Source: Branchipolynoe longqiensis (lineage: Eukaryota; Annelida; Polychaeta; Phyllodocida; Polynoidae). From it: DNA of 64,000 nucleotides. This document shows, in pieces, positions 12,101-20,462 of this stretch. The notes beneath the pieces are model-generated. The model did no database searches. It was not told the origin of the DNA and saw only the letters and a program-made list of their open reading frames with translations. Location: positions 43,423,798 through 43,487,797 of the forward strand of contig CM059196.1 of assembly GCA_030323885.1 (NCBI GenBank), read 5' to 3'. Positions within the stretch are counted from its first letter, which is position 1; every line of letters begins with the position of its first letter. The position numbers and the translations under genes were made by a program.

Positions 12101-12288
12101 TTCGACTGAATCTGTTGTGGTGTTGACGGTGAAACATAAACACTAAATTTTTAGTAAATAGTCAGACATAGGTCTCCCGGAGACCGATTCACTGAATGAG
12201 ATCGGAGACACAGACTTCACGAATAAGCGTTAAAATAAATATTAAACCGAAGAAAGCAATTACCCTGTAAAACTTGTCGCTGACTCAT
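7..12288 (-). CDS. SPAG6: SPAG6, N-terminal two thirds (six coding exons)
   Basis: Sperm-associated antigen 6 (PF16 orthologue) is an armadillo-repeat protein of the central-pair apparatus of motile cilia and flagella, needed for beating. Coding exons on the minus strand: 12288-12264, 9946-9684, 8328-8145, 2184-1979, 1048-875 and 159-7. They total 1005 bp or 335 codons, and all borders are GT/AG with matching phases (1, 0, 1, 0, 0). The protein opens MSQRQVLQVFEQYQK and runs through successive armadillo repeats, with blocks such as AALALGRLANYNDDLAEAV, KRIAASALSDICKHSPEL and LPGIMMLGYVAAHSENL, all very close to the vertebrate protein as I know it (about 509 aa). The last exon in view ends in VSK and a GTGAGT donor at 6-1, so the C-terminal third lies beyond the left edge. 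No stop or frameshift is seen. Introns are large and filled with mobile elements, none disturbing a splice site. Confidence 0.95.
340..510 (+). repeat. tRNA-derived SINE copy (SINE-3)
   Basis: The tRNA-like head at 410-487 has an A box (TGGTGTAATGGTTAGC) and a B box (GGTTCGATTCC). The ends that should form the acceptor stem do not pair, so this is a SINE head and not a tRNA gene. The upstream 70 bp also match the other SINE-3 copies (15300, 39535-40685). Confidence 0.7.
522..727 (+). mobile_element. TTAA-type MITE, left half (M1)
   Basis: Starts at a TTAA followed by a diverged copy of the MITE end AGTTGCATAGTCCGATG. It continues with the family's internal sequence (AGTCAATTTAATAGAACCTG) and breaks off near 727, without the right end. 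Confidence 0.6.
875..1048 (-). CDS. SPAG6: SPAG6 coding exon 5
   Basis: This 174-bp, 58-codon exon runs from RQVFSALSQISKHSVDLAEM to REIAKHTPE, with a CCCACAG acceptor and a GTAAGG donor, phase 0 at both ends. Confidence 0.95.
1234..1960 (+). repeat. degenerate GT-rich minisatellite
   Basis: Loose tandem copies of units such as GGTCTACATGGTGGTGTATG fill this part of SPAG6 intron 4 (between exons 4 and 5). It has no coding potential. Confidence 0.75.
1979..2184 (-). CDS. SPAG6: SPAG6 coding exon 4
   Basis: This 206-bp exon begins in phase 1 (E-L-A-Q after the split codon). It encodes VVDVGAVPLLVLCIQEPEL and on to ILNPDAKLK, then a GTTAGT donor. The intron 5' of it (2185-8144) carries a LINE and a DIRS-like element. 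Confidence 0.95.
2302..2470 (+). mobile_element. truncated TIR element related to E8/E9 (E16)
   Basis: Begins GATTCCTTATACGCGG, like the ends of the elements at 44200 and 58854, followed by iterated GCGAATGCG-type words. The right half is missing; the I-like LINE fragment starts right after it. Confidence 0.5.
2486..4497 (+). mobile_element. degenerate RNase H-bearing non-LTR retrotransposon (I-superfamily-like)
   Basis: This is a 5'-truncated LINE. Reverse transcriptase blocks are IFDLEKAYDTTW (2489 on), LGVPQG, LFVDDFVLYY near 2725 after a frameshift, and LILDAKLSFVPHIKYLKTRC. A TGA at 3382-3384 interrupts the frame. An RNase H block follows (LSIYTDGSKDQS near 3580), then a deletion and frameshift, and the RNase H C-terminus (IHLCWVPGHAGIQGNERA near 3770). 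The 3' end holds a noncoding tail and CAATCAATCAATCAATC at about 4470-4490. It is dead: at least three frame breaks. A second copy lies at 39837-40560. Assignment to the I/Nimb group rests on the RT plus RNase H order. Confidence 0.8.
4397..5185 (+). repeat. 394-bp tandem duplication spanning the LINE tail
   Basis: The segment beginning ATGGTTTGAACAAAAAAC at 4397 recurs at 4791 almost unchanged, so the LINE 3' tail plus about 300 bp of flank was duplicated in tandem. The unit also holds MITE-like sequence (AACTAAAGTAAGGTAGATTA). Confidence 0.85.
5429..5495 (+). mobile_element. TTAA-type MITE, right end only (M2)
   Basis: The last 65 bp of the M family end in CATCGGACTATGCAACTTT. The left part is missing and the terminal TTAA is mutated to TTGG. 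Confidence 0.55.
5494..6636 (+). pseudogene. gag-like zinc-binding reading frame of the 5.5-kb element
   Basis: The C-terminal part of this open frame holds ALCAAWNCEPTSC, then HICAYC, then an H-x4-C. This matches the W/F-N...C...C...H-x-C-x2-C...H-x4-C pattern I recognise from DIRS/Ngaro gag proteins and seen again at 30140-30255. A helical block (TAAILQALEHITARL) lies in another frame at about 5960-6005, so the gag frame is probably shifted. The rest is Pro, Ala and Arg-rich low complexity. The start codon is unresolved; ATG at 5811 is one candidate. Confidence 0.45.
6640..7362 (+). other. low-complexity GC-rich interior of the DIRS-like element
   Basis: C-rich, CCACCGACAA-like iterations with no recognisable domain in any frame. 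Open frames here are compositional. Confidence 0.5.
7363..7930 (+). repeat. B1-A2-B2 terminal repeat block
   Basis: B1 at 7363-7528 and B2 at 7765-7930 share ATTAGTCGTAAGCTATAACT and end in AATAAAGC(G/A)CCTTT. A2 starts at 7529 directly after B1. The B1/A2 junction should equal the joined ends of a circular intermediate: CCTTT here compares with CCTCT left of A1 and CCTTTT at the right end. Confidence 0.7.
8145..8328 (-). CDS. SPAG6: SPAG6 coding exon 3
   Basis: This 184-bp exon follows an acceptor ending TTCCAG and starts RFYKKAAAFVLRAVAKHSP. It ends in GYIARHNG plus one base before a GTGAGA donor (phase 1). Its frame is easily missed because a longer off-frame reading overlaps it. Confidence 0.94.
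8590..8722 (-). mobile_element. SINE-1 fragment
   Basis: Minus-strand 5' portion of the abundant tRNA-derived SINE: diverged promoter region plus the body block containing CCTATCCTAGTAATGCTGA on the plus strand. Confidence 0.55.
8723..9423. other. SPAG6 intron 2, no recognised feature
   Basis: AT-rich intronic DNA with no coding or repeat signature that I recognise. Confidence 0.5.
9424..9590 (+). mobile_element. SINE-1 fragment
   Basis: Diverged plus-strand copy of the SINE-1 head (GTGACCGAATGAGTTGAGCG) and body (CTCAGTATTACTACGACAGG). The 3' tail is missing. Confidence 0.55.
9684..9946 (-). CDS. SPAG6: SPAG6 coding exon 2
   Basis: This 263-bp exon lies between a TTCCAG acceptor and a GTAAGA donor. 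It encodes FEQYQKSRTQFVQTVAELAT and on to YSLAEQN, covering the N-terminal helix and the first armadillo repeats. Confidence 0.95.
10320..10600 (+). mobile_element. 3' end of a CR1-like LINE
   Basis: The frame at 10323-10559 reads LFNIMPAYIRN, SVQSFKRQLDAVL and TTIPDEPQIPGYT, the recognisable C-terminal end of CR1/L2-type reverse transcriptases. It is followed by a TCTAA tandem tail, the usual type of LINE 3' end. 5' truncated. Confidence 0.7.
10665..11345. repeat. long imperfect palindrome (E12)
   Basis: The inverted arms meet near 11000. Paired landmarks are CTTCTTAGATTGTGAAATTA (about 10878) with its complement at about 11104, and CAACTCAAAGGTAGCGGG (about 10827) with its complement at about 11160. 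The arms extend past the AAGATGGCGGCC-like block near 11240. Another single arm of the same family lies at 28480-28680, and the centre motif recurs at 11365-11435. Confidence 0.7.
11346..12263. other. SPAG6 intron 1, remainder
   Basis: Apart from a third copy of the palindrome centre at 11365-11435 (TATATAAGG, then a repeated GTGAATRCTTTATC block), I see nothing in this AT-rich intron. Confidence 0.45.
12264..12288 (-). CDS. SPAG6: SPAG6 coding exon 1
   Basis: The 25-bp coding part encodes MSQRQVLQ plus the first base of a Val codon, then a GTAATT donor. Adenine at -3 of the ATG fits a good initiation context. Phase 1 joins exon 2 to restore V-F-E-Q. Confidence 0.9.
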
Positions 12289-12500
12289 GTTGATGGTGAA
12301 CTGGCCTCGGCTGGTAATATTCTGAAAACCACAGCCGTGCCCTGAGCGGTCTTACTTTTGTCCGCCTGGTGGTTGTGAGTATCCAGGGGTTTCTGTCGAC
12401 GGTAGCCGTTGCTATGACTTGAAAAACATTGAGTGCACCGCAGTGAATCCATATATACGTTTTCCTTTGTTTTCGTCGACCGGTAATCAGATAGATAATG
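12289..12500 (-). promoter_or_regulatory. SPAG6 5' flank with RFX-like half site
   Basis: The 200 bp upstream of the SPAG6 start codon hold GTTGCTATGAC on the plus strand (12408-12418), resembling one half of the RFX X-box common in motile-cilium promoters. The other half is poor. The transcription start is not visible. A possible acceptor (GTTTTCAG) about 50 bp upstream of the ATG means a non-coding first exon further upstream cannot be excluded. Confidence 0.3.
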
Positions 12501-12848
12501 CAAATATTCATATAATATTTCACGGCGTAGTTCTTTATTTTAATATTGGTGCATTATATTAATAAATTGTTAATATTCTAATGGTAATGTTATGTATTTG
12601 AAAAATGGATGTAATCTTTTATTCTTTTGGTTTAGCCAATCAGATCTCGATTTGGTCTGTAGTCGGGTTCTAGTACTCCCTGTGCACGTTTGGTGGAGTG
12701 TCGGTGCATTTACATATACGCCTTGTGGCGCCATCTATGAATAGGGCCAGGAGTCCACGTTGAATTCTAATGGGGAGCATTCATGAGCCAGTTCTCTCGC
12801 TATACACTAGGTGGCAGCACCCGTTCCCGGTCCAAGTCGGCGATCATG
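12501..12848. other. intergenic, no recognised feature
   Basis: AT-rich flank upstream of SPAG6, then unique sequence, up to the start of the GT-rich minisatellite. Confidence 0.4.
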
Positions 12849-13461
12849 GTTGGACAGAAGGGTGTAGGTGTGTGTGTGTGTGTTCGTCGTGTAGGTGTGT
12901 GGTGGGGGTGGTGGTGTGTGGTGGGGGTGTAGGTATGTGTCTGATGGGGGTGTAGGTGTGGTGGGGTGTGGTGAGGGTTAGGGGTGTGGTGGGGTTTGGA
13001 TGTGTGGGGTTAGGTGTGTGTGGTGGGTGTAGGTTGTGGTGGGGGTGTAGGTGTGTGGTGGGGTGTAGGTGTGTGTGGAGTGTAGGTGTGTGGTGGGGGT
13101 GTAAGTGTGTGGGAGGATGTAGGTGTGTGGTGAGGGTGTGGGGGGTAGGTGTGTGGTGGGGGTGTAGTGTGGGTGTGGTGTGTGTGGGTGTAGGTGTGTG
13201 GTGGGTGTAGTTGTGTGGTGGGTGTGTGTGTGGGTGTGGGTGTAGGTGCTGGTGATGGTTTAGGGATGGTGGTTTAGTGTGGGGGTGTAGGGTGTGTGGT
13301 GGGGTGTAGGTGTGTGGTAGTGTGTATGGTGGGGGTGTAGGTGTGTGGTGAGGGTTTAGGGGTGTGGTGGGGGTGTAGGTGTGTGGTGGGGCTGTAGGTG
13401 TGTGGTGGGTGTGTGATGAGGGTGTAGGTGTGTGGTGAGGGTGTAGGTGTGTGTGTGTGCC
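12849..13461 (+). repeat. GT-rich minisatellite
   Basis: Roughly 18-bp units of the type GTGTAGGTGTGTGGTGGG are repeated for 600 bp and abut the truncated 5' end of the next LINE. The long His/Pro/Thr frame on the minus strand is a product of the repeat. Confidence 0.9.
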
Positions 13462-14536
13462 TGCTTTATTGACTATGAGAAGGCCATCGACCGAGTCAAT
13501 CATGAAATGTTAATCAAATGTTTACAAGATATTGGTGTCAATGGCAAAGACATTAAACTAATTGTGAACTTATACTGGACACAATGTGCATTTATAAAAA
13601 TGGAGCAGGGCCTATCGGATGAAGTTATGATTAAACGAGGAGTTCGACAGGGGTGTGTATTGTCACCATGTCTATTTAACTTGTACACAGAGATGATTTT
13701 CAGACACATTGAAGATTGCAAGGGAGTGACAATAGGTGGCATGAACGTCAACAATCTTAGATATGCCGATGACAGTGTAATACTAGCAGACAGTGAGAAA
13801 AACCTACAAGATATAGTGAATAGAATCAATAAAGCTGGAATACTATTCAACATGAAGATGAATGCCAGGAAGACCAAAACAATGGTTATAAGTAAAAAGA
13901 CAGATAAACCAAATGTCAATATAACCATAGATGGCACAAACATAGAACAAGTATCCGAATTCATATATCTCGGACAAAAGATTACAAATGATGGGAGATG
14001 TGAGGAAGAAATTAAAAGAAGGATAACATTCTCCAAAATGTATAGAGTGTTAACATCAAGTAAGATATTAATACAAACAAGGAAGCATATTCTTCAGTGT
14101 TATGTGTGGTCTACTCTAATGTATGGGGCTGAGACATGGACAATCTCTAAGAAAATGTACAAACGTTTAGCAGCATTTGAGATGTGGACTTATCGAAGGA
14201 TGATGAAAATATCATGGACAAAGAAGATCACCAACAAAGAAGTTCTCAGAAAAATTAAAAATAAGAAAAGCTTGTTTGCCACCATACAGACAAAGAAACT
14301 TATTTATTTTGGCCACATCATTCGTCAGAGTTCAATATACCGTATATTGTTGGAAGGGAAGGTGAATGGCAGCAGAGGGAGAGGGAGACCAAGAATATCA
14401 TGGTTTACAAATATTTCACAGTGAACAGGCTTGAATTATTCACAGTCTATCAGAACAGCACACCATCGGGACAAGTGGAGAACCATTGCATCCAATCCTC
14501 GACTAGAGGACGGAACTATTGATTGATTGATTGTGG
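13459..14536 (+). mobile_element. RTE/BovB-like non-LTR retrotransposon, 3' part
   Basis: The frame at 13447-14424 is intact for about 320 codons of reverse transcriptase and C-terminal domain: FIDYEKAIDRVNHEM, RGVRQGCVLSPCLFNLYTE (template/primer block), NNLRYADDSVILA (catalytic YADD), FIYLGQKITNDGRCEEEIKR, MYGAETWT, FGHIIRQ. The endonuclease and N-terminal RT are absent, so the copy is 5' truncated at the minisatellite. The 3' end has a short noncoding tail and GATT tandem repeats. It is one of the younger elements here, judging by the unbroken frame. The clade call is from motif resemblance to BovB-type ORF2. Confidence 0.8.
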
Positions 14537-14599
14537 TCTAGAATTGTTTTGAAAGTTATTGCGGGAGATTCGGTTAGGAGGGGGTGGGGGGTAGGACTA

Positions 14600-14875
14600 G
14601 GAGGGGAGGATTGTAGGAGATGCTCAACAACAACCGGGAAGCTCCGTCTAATATGAGCCACACGCTGCCATACGCTGAAAATTCTGAGCATGCACAACAA
14701 TTTTTGGACGGACGGGCATAAAGAAGGCGTATGACGGAGTATGACAAGCGTATATGGCGTATGCCCAACCTATGCCTAACCTATGCATAGCATATGACGG
14801 CATATGATGGCGTATGGGTCGAAAACCGCATACGCCGGCATATGCTAACGCCATACGCCGTAGTGTGACAGCCCC
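14600..14875. mobile_element. remnant of a TIR element (E14)
   Basis: The right end CGTAGTGTGACAGCCCC is the complement of the GGCCCTGTCACACTACG-type terminus seen at 38183 and 54705. The interior is iterated GCGTATGCC/GGCATATGA words. No matching left end is visible. Confidence 0.5.
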
Positions 14876-14917
14876 ATTAGTATTATTATTACATTCGGTG
14901 TTTTAAGGGGAAATTTC

Positions 14918-15052
14918 ACTGCTCCTTGCCTTATCCCATTAATGCCGAGCACCAGATTAGGTAATGAAAAGCATCAATTTTGAAGTCAATCAGTTTGACT
15001 CTGCCAAATTTCGAACCAGGAATCTGGCACTCTACTGATTCGGCCATCTCTG
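14918..15052 (-). mobile_element. SINE-1 fragment
   Basis: Minus-strand copy of the 5' half of SINE-1: the body block is read as CTTATCCCATTAATGCCGAG on the plus strand, followed by the degraded tRNA-like head. Confidence 0.6.
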
Positions 15053-15397
15053 TTTGTCCTGCCTTAAAAGTCTGATTATGTGGTTTGAGTGCCTTGGGCC
15101 TCTGAAATGCCTATCGACCTTTGGTGTGAGTCCAGTCAATCAATATAACTATTTATAAAATGCTTTATTTCATTCAGGTGTGATATTTAAATGGAAATTG
15201 GAAATGAACAGATAGTGTAAAGGTGCATATTAAAACAGATATTAAACACCTGCGCACTATGAGACTGATAGAACATGCATAGAATTGAAAATAAACAACA
15301 TTTATTGTAGTAGTGCAACTTACCTGTCAGGCTTGCAGTCACATAGACATGTAGGTATTGTCAGTGTGACTGTATCAGGGAGCATAGATAGACTAAT

Positions 15398-16171
15398 CGT
15401 AAAATATTCCGATAATCAGCAGAGGGGGGAAATAGAAACCCTCTATTATTATTCTGTGTGGCCGGCCAAGAGTGTGTGTATATATCTCAAAAGGTGATAA
15501 CTCTTCTTTTTTTTTGTCCATTGTAACGATTGACAAAAAACAGCACAGAAACGCTTACACTGAAAACGCAAGCACATTTGCTTCAAATCAATATGTATTC
15601 TATTGGGATTATGAAACACCATGTAAAAAATAAATCAGTTTATCCTGAGCAAATGCATAAGCGGATAGTATGTTGATCGTTACGATGGACAAAGTTTTGT
15701 CCCATATTGCTTAGCACCTTATGAGACAGTCTCATATGTATGTTGTGTATATATATGGCTTGGCACATGCTTGAGGGCAGGTAATTATAGACATAGGGAT
15801 GATTGGCAGGTCTAGGTGTGAGTGAACTCAGGGCCTGGCTCTCTGCTGAGGTAAGAGTCAATGCACACAGGGGTCAAGGTTGGTGGTGGCCACAGGTCAA
15901 CCATTCTGGTGGTGGGCAGACCACTGGTGGTCGTGGTAACAAGAAATGCTGAGTCCCTATTGGAGGAACTGGGAATGCTGCATCCCTATTGGTTGAAGTG
16001 AATGGCATGATCCTATACCAAGAATCCATGTACTATATATAATAAACCAGAGGGGCTTGGACTCTCTTACACTAGTATTACTTCTACTTCACTTTCTCTC
16101 TTTCTGTCTGTCTGTATTGTTTTTCACTTTAGCCTATCTAGATAGCCACAGACTCGAACACCCACTCTACA
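15398..16171 (+). mobile_element. solo LTR of a retrotransposon
   Basis: Homologous to 53938-54484. It starts (C)GTAAAATATTCCGATAA, has TATATATAATAAACC (TATA and polyadenylation-type motif) near 16033, and ends CTCTACA. A TAAT duplication flanks it (15394-15397 and 16172-16175). It is inserted in the A-box region of a SINE-3 head and itself carries a small TIR MITE at 15512-15694. Confidence 0.65.
15512..15694. mobile_element. small TIR MITE inside the LTR
   Basis: The left end TTTGTCCATTGTAACGATTG and the right end (complement of ATCGTTACGATGGACAAA) are inverted copies with few mismatches. The segment is absent from the related LTR at 53938. Confidence 0.5.
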
Positions 16172-16497
16172 TAATGGTTAAGATACTATAGCAGAGAGTG
16201 AGTTAAAATCTCACTTTAGGTGAAATGTTCTCTTTGTTTGAATCACCCGCATGACTCTGGTTGCCAGGACCAGAATCCAGTACAAGCTATGCACTTTATG
16301 GTTGGTGAACCTACTCTTTAACTAAAGCCTGGTACACACCTCCCGTATACGATTCATGCGCTAAAACTGACTGCCCGACGCGACCTGTCACAACCCGACC
16401 CATCCCGTTTCCCGACTAAAACTGAAACCAGGGACAACACACATATACCGACTGCTAAAGACTGGGGCATCACATATACCGTCCGTTTCATGACTGG

Positions 16498-17572
16498 TCC
16501 ATTCCCCCCTCTTCCATTCCCCCTCTTGCATTCCCCCTCTTCCATTCCCCCTCTTGCATTCCCCCCTTCCACCCCCCTCTTCCATTCCTCCCTCTTGCAT
16601 TCCCCCCTCATCCATTCCCTGCTCTTGCATTCCCCCTCATCCATTTCCTCCTCATCCATCCCCCCTCATCCATCCCCCCACTTCCATTCCCCCGTTTCCA
16701 TTCCCCCCTCTTGCATTTCCCCTCTTGCATTCCCTCTTCCATTCCCCCCCTTCCATCCCCCTCTTGCATTCCCCCTCTTGCATTCCCCGTCATCCATTCC
16801 CCGCTCTTGCATTCCCCCTCTTGCATTCCCCCTCATCCATTCCCCTCTCATCCATTCCCCCTCTTCCATTCCCCCTCTTCCATTCCCCCTCTTCCATTCC
16901 CCATCTTCCAACCCTCCTCTTCCGTTCCTCCTCTTCTATCCTTCTTCTGTTCCTCCTCTTCCGTTCCTCCTCTTCTGTTCCCCATCTTCTGTTCCCCATT
17001 CCCCATCTTCCTTTCCCTGTCTTCCATTCCCCATCTTCTCTGTTCCCCCCTCATCCATTCCCCCCTCATCCATTACCCCTTTTCCATTCCCCCTCTTGCA
17101 TTCCCCCTCTTGCATTCCCCCATTCCCCCTGTTCCATTCCCCTGTTTGATTCCCCCTGTTCCATTCCCCCTGTTCCATTCCCTCTCTTCCCCTCATGCAT
17201 TCCCCCTCATGCATTTCCCCCTCTTGCATTCCCTCTCATCCATTCCTGCTCTTGCATTCCCCCTCTTGCATTCTGCCTCTTCCATTCCCCCACTTCCATT
17301 CCCCCCTCCTCCATTCCCCCTCCTCCTTCCCTCCCACCTCCTCCATTACCCCTTCCATTCCCCCTCATCCATTCCCCCCTCTTGCATTCCCCCTCAACCA
17401 TTCCTGCTCTTGCATTCCCCCTCTTGCATTCTGCCTCTTCCATTCCCCCACTTCCATTCCCACCTCCTCCATTACCCCCTTCCATTCCCCCTCTTCCATT
17501 CTCCCCTCTTGAATTCCCCCTTCTTAGATTCTCTCCTCTTCCATTCTCCCCTCTTCCATTCCCCCTCTTGCC
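16498..17572. repeat. pyrimidine-rich minisatellite arm of E1
   Basis: Tandem CATTCCCCCTCTTC-like units (about 14 bp, some variants with GCATT or CATCC). The strand carries almost no G. Confidence 0.92.
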
Positions 17573-17577
17573 TGAAT

Positions 17578-18965
17578 GGCAGAGGGGGAATGGAAGAGGG
17601 GGAATGGAAGAGACAGGAATGGAAGAGGGGAATGGAAGAGCGGGGATGCAAGTGGGGGGAATGGACGAGGGGGAATGAAGAAGGGGGGAATCGAAGAGGA
17701 GGAATGGAAGATGGGGGAATGGAAGAGGGAGGAATGGAAAAGGGGGAATGGGAGAGGGGGGAATGAAAGAGGGGAATGGAAGAGCAGGGAATGGACAAGG
17801 GGGAATGGAAGAGGGGGAATGGAAGAGAGGGAATGGAAGAGGGGGAATGGAAGAGGGGGAATGGAAGAGGTTGGAATGGAAGAGGGGAATGGAAGAAGGG
17901 GAATGGAAATGGAAGAAGGGGGGAATGGAAGAAGGGGAATGGAAGAGAGGGGACTGGAAGAGGGGGGAATGGAGGGGAGAATGGAAGAGGGGGAATGGAA
18001 GAGGGGGAATCGAAAATAGGTAATGGAAAATGGGTAATGCAAGAGGGGGAAAGGAATGGGAGGAATGGAAGAGGGGGTATGGAAGAGGGGGAAATAGGCA
18101 GAATGGAAGAGGGGGGAATGGAGGGAATGGAAGAGGGGGAATGGATGAGGGGGGAATGGAAGGGGGGAACGGAAGAGGGGGGAACGGAAGGGGGGAACGG
18201 AAGGTGGGGAATGGAAGACGGGGAACGGAAGACAGGGAATGGAAGGCGGGGAATGGAAGACGGGGAACGGAAGATGGGGAATGGAAGACGTTGAATGGAA
18301 GATGGGGAACGAAAGACGGAATGGAACGGAAGAGGAGGGACATAAGAGGGGGAATGGAAAAGGGGCATGAAGAGGGGGAATGGATGAGGGGGATGGAAGG
18401 TGAATGGGAAGGGGAATGGAAGGGGGGAATGAAGACGGGAACGGAAGATGGGGAACAGAAAGACAGGGAAAGGCAGATGGGAACGGAAGAAGGGGGACGG
18501 AAGAGGGGGAATGGAAAAAGGGCAATTAATGAGTGGATGGAAGGGGGAATGGAAGAGGGGGAAGTGAAGAGGCGGGAATGGAAGAGTGGGACTGGAAAGG
18601 GGAATGGATAAGGGGGGAATGGATGAGGGGAATGGAAGAGGGGAAATGGAAGAGGGGGAAGTGAAGAGTGGGTCCTGGAAGAGGGGGAATGGAAGAGGGG
18701 GAATGGAAGAGGGGCAAATGGAAGAGGGGAAATGCAAGAGGGGGAATGGATGAGGGGGAATGGAACAGGGGTAATAATGTAAGAGGGGAAACGGAAGGGG
18801 GGAAATGGAAGAGGGGGGAATGGGGGAATGGAAGATGGGGAATGGTAGGGGAATGGGGGTAATGAAAGAGGGGGAATGGAAGTGGGGGAATGGAAGAGGG
18901 GGGGGGATGGGGGGAATGGAATAGGGGGAAATGGGGAGAATGGAAGAGGGGTAAGAGAATGGAAG
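17578..18965. repeat. purine-rich minisatellite arm of E1
   Basis: Tandem GGAATGGAAGAGGGG-like units, the reverse complement of the left arm. It is longer than the left arm by about 300 bp, so the arms are not in perfect register. Confidence 0.92.
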
Positions 18966-19339
18966 ACTTGGACGGAAAACGGACGGCTGGTATCACACAT
19001 ATACCGTATAAGATACGACTGATACTCACATATACCGTTCTCGAACGCCCCGATTCATTTTTCGAATCTTATAAGATTCCAGTCTTAAGCCCTAAGACTG
19101 AGTTTTAAGTCGTGAATCGGAAGGCTCAGGTGTGTTAGGGGGTCACACACCTAAAGACTGAAACCAACGAAAACTCAAATTAGTCGCGAAACAGGCTGTT
19201 TTAGGTTTTATACGGGAGGTGTGTACCGGGCTTAAGTGAAAGCGCATTGCCTGTATGTATCTAATCCTGAGCAATAAAAACACTTATATATGGATGTAAA
19301 CAATTGAAAACACTTACCATTTCAGGAGAGGGGGGGGGG

Positions 19340-19420
19340 TAGTCAGGGAACCTAGATAGTCTAACGGTTAAGATGACAACATGATCTGGGATTCGAACAC
19401 CCGATCTTCTCCACAAGAAG
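19340..19420 (+). mobile_element. SINE-3 tRNA-like head
   Basis: GGGAACCTAGATAGTCTAAC (A-box region) and GGATTCGAACAC (B box) mark a SINE head. It is followed by a stretch resembling the M-family MITE (AAATTTTGAGATATTTGAA). Confidence 0.5.
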
Positions 19421-19574
19421 TCCACAAATTTTGAGATATTTGAAATGAAAGCATGCAAAAATAATTTGTGTGAAAACCAATTGAAGCCGAGTGCAATGTG
19501 CTTTTCTTGTCGGTGCTTTATCAAGTTTATGTCCTAGCAAGATCTTAGATCATATCAGGACGGACAGAATTCTA

Positions 19575-19800
19575 TTGTTCTGTTAGATATATATATATAT
19601 CTATAGATATGAATAATATGTATACATATATATGGAGATATATACAGTTATGCATAGATATATATCTAAATAAAGAGATATGCATAGGTATACATATATA
19701 TAGGGATATAAATCAATCGATAGCTAGATAGAGAGGGAGAAAACAAAGGAATTTACATTATTATATCTGTATAATATATATATATATATATATATAACAC
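19575..19800. repeat. AT-rich simple repeats
   Basis: Runs of TATA and GATATA-type repeats, including an uninterrupted (AT)n at about 19775-19795. Confidence 0.8.
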
Positions 19801-19894
19801 TACATACATCAATATTCTTAACAGTGTTTCTATTTAATTCATGCCCCTGGGGAAGTAACACGGCCTTGAATTAAGCGGAATGCAGCCCTAAATT

Positions 19895-20230
19895 TACCTC
19901 ACCTGACAGTCCCCGTCGGCCATTACCATTTCGCCGCCACTCAAACAATGGCTCGGGGAGTCCCGGCAGAGGGCAGCAGTCCTGCACATCAGACGCCGTG
20001 TGGGGGCGCCACACGGCGAGTTTACACGCCCACAAAGGGACAATACACGGGCGGACACCGGTAACAATGGGGCCCGCTGGTTGAGCGCAGTGTGGACGGC
20101 TAAAGCATTGTCGGCGTGTCCCGTCAACCCCCGCGGGCAACCAGCGCAGTACGGGTCATCACGTGACCTCCACAACTGGTATGTCACGTGGGCAGCTTCC
20201 GGTCGGCCAGGGCTTGAACTTGAAAGTTGA
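19895..20230. promoter_or_regulatory. GC-rich block, possible promoter with E-boxes
   Basis: A 330-bp CpG-dense block in otherwise AT-rich DNA, with two CACGTG E-boxes (about 20159 and 20185). On the minus strand ATGGTAATGGCC lies in good initiation context, followed by GACGGGGACTGTCAG and a strong donor (GTGAGG at about 19893-19898). This could be a first coding or 5' UTR exon of a minus-strand gene, but no partner exon is recognised before SPAG6. Confidence 0.3.
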
Positions 20231-20234
20231 AGCC

Positions 20235-20409
20235 GGTGTGTATGCGGGGGTAGGTGGTGGGGTGGGTGAAGGTGGAGGTGGGGGGATGGAGGTGGGGGGA
20301 GGGAGGGGGCAGAGGATGCATGGTGCTTAACGTCCTAGCAACACCGGCTTATGAACCGAATATATTTGTATGTGGTGCTTAACGTCCTAGCAACACCTAT
20401 GGTCATATC

Positions 20410-20462
<53 letters not shown>

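Larger units (their letters stand above)
16326..19232. mobile_element. 2.9-kb palindromic fold-back TIR element (E1)
   Basis: The termini AGCCTGGTACACACCTCCCG and AGCCCGGTACACACCTCCCG (read inward) are flanked by TAA duplications at 16323-16325 and 19233-19235. Inside the ends come CACATATACCG words. The left arm (16498-17572) is then made of CATTCCCCCTCTTC-type units and the right arm (17578-18965) of their reverse complement, with a 5-nt loop (TGAAT) at 17573-17577. The 3-bp TAA target and the ends suggest a PIF/Harbinger-mobilised non-autonomous element. The architecture resembles Drosophila FB and sea urchin TU fold-back elements. No transposase is encoded. Confidence 0.8.
15300..19268 (+). 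mobile_element. SINE-3 copy split by two insertions
   Basis: SINE sequence is present at about 15300-15397, 16172-16325 and 19233-19268. Joined in order, these follow the SINE-3 copy at 39535-40685. The first gap is a solo LTR and the second is the palindromic element E1, each with its target duplication. Confidence 0.7.

Noticed and set aside
12844..13503. His/Pro/Thr-rich frame on the minus strand
   Set aside because: Translation of the GT-rich minisatellite.
16490..19000. Very long open frames on both strands (up to about 600 codons), Pro/Phe/Ser-rich or Gly/Glu/Met-rich
   Set aside because: They are translations of the 14-bp minisatellite arms of E1. The same array is open in several frames on both strands, and no start context, splice or domain is present.
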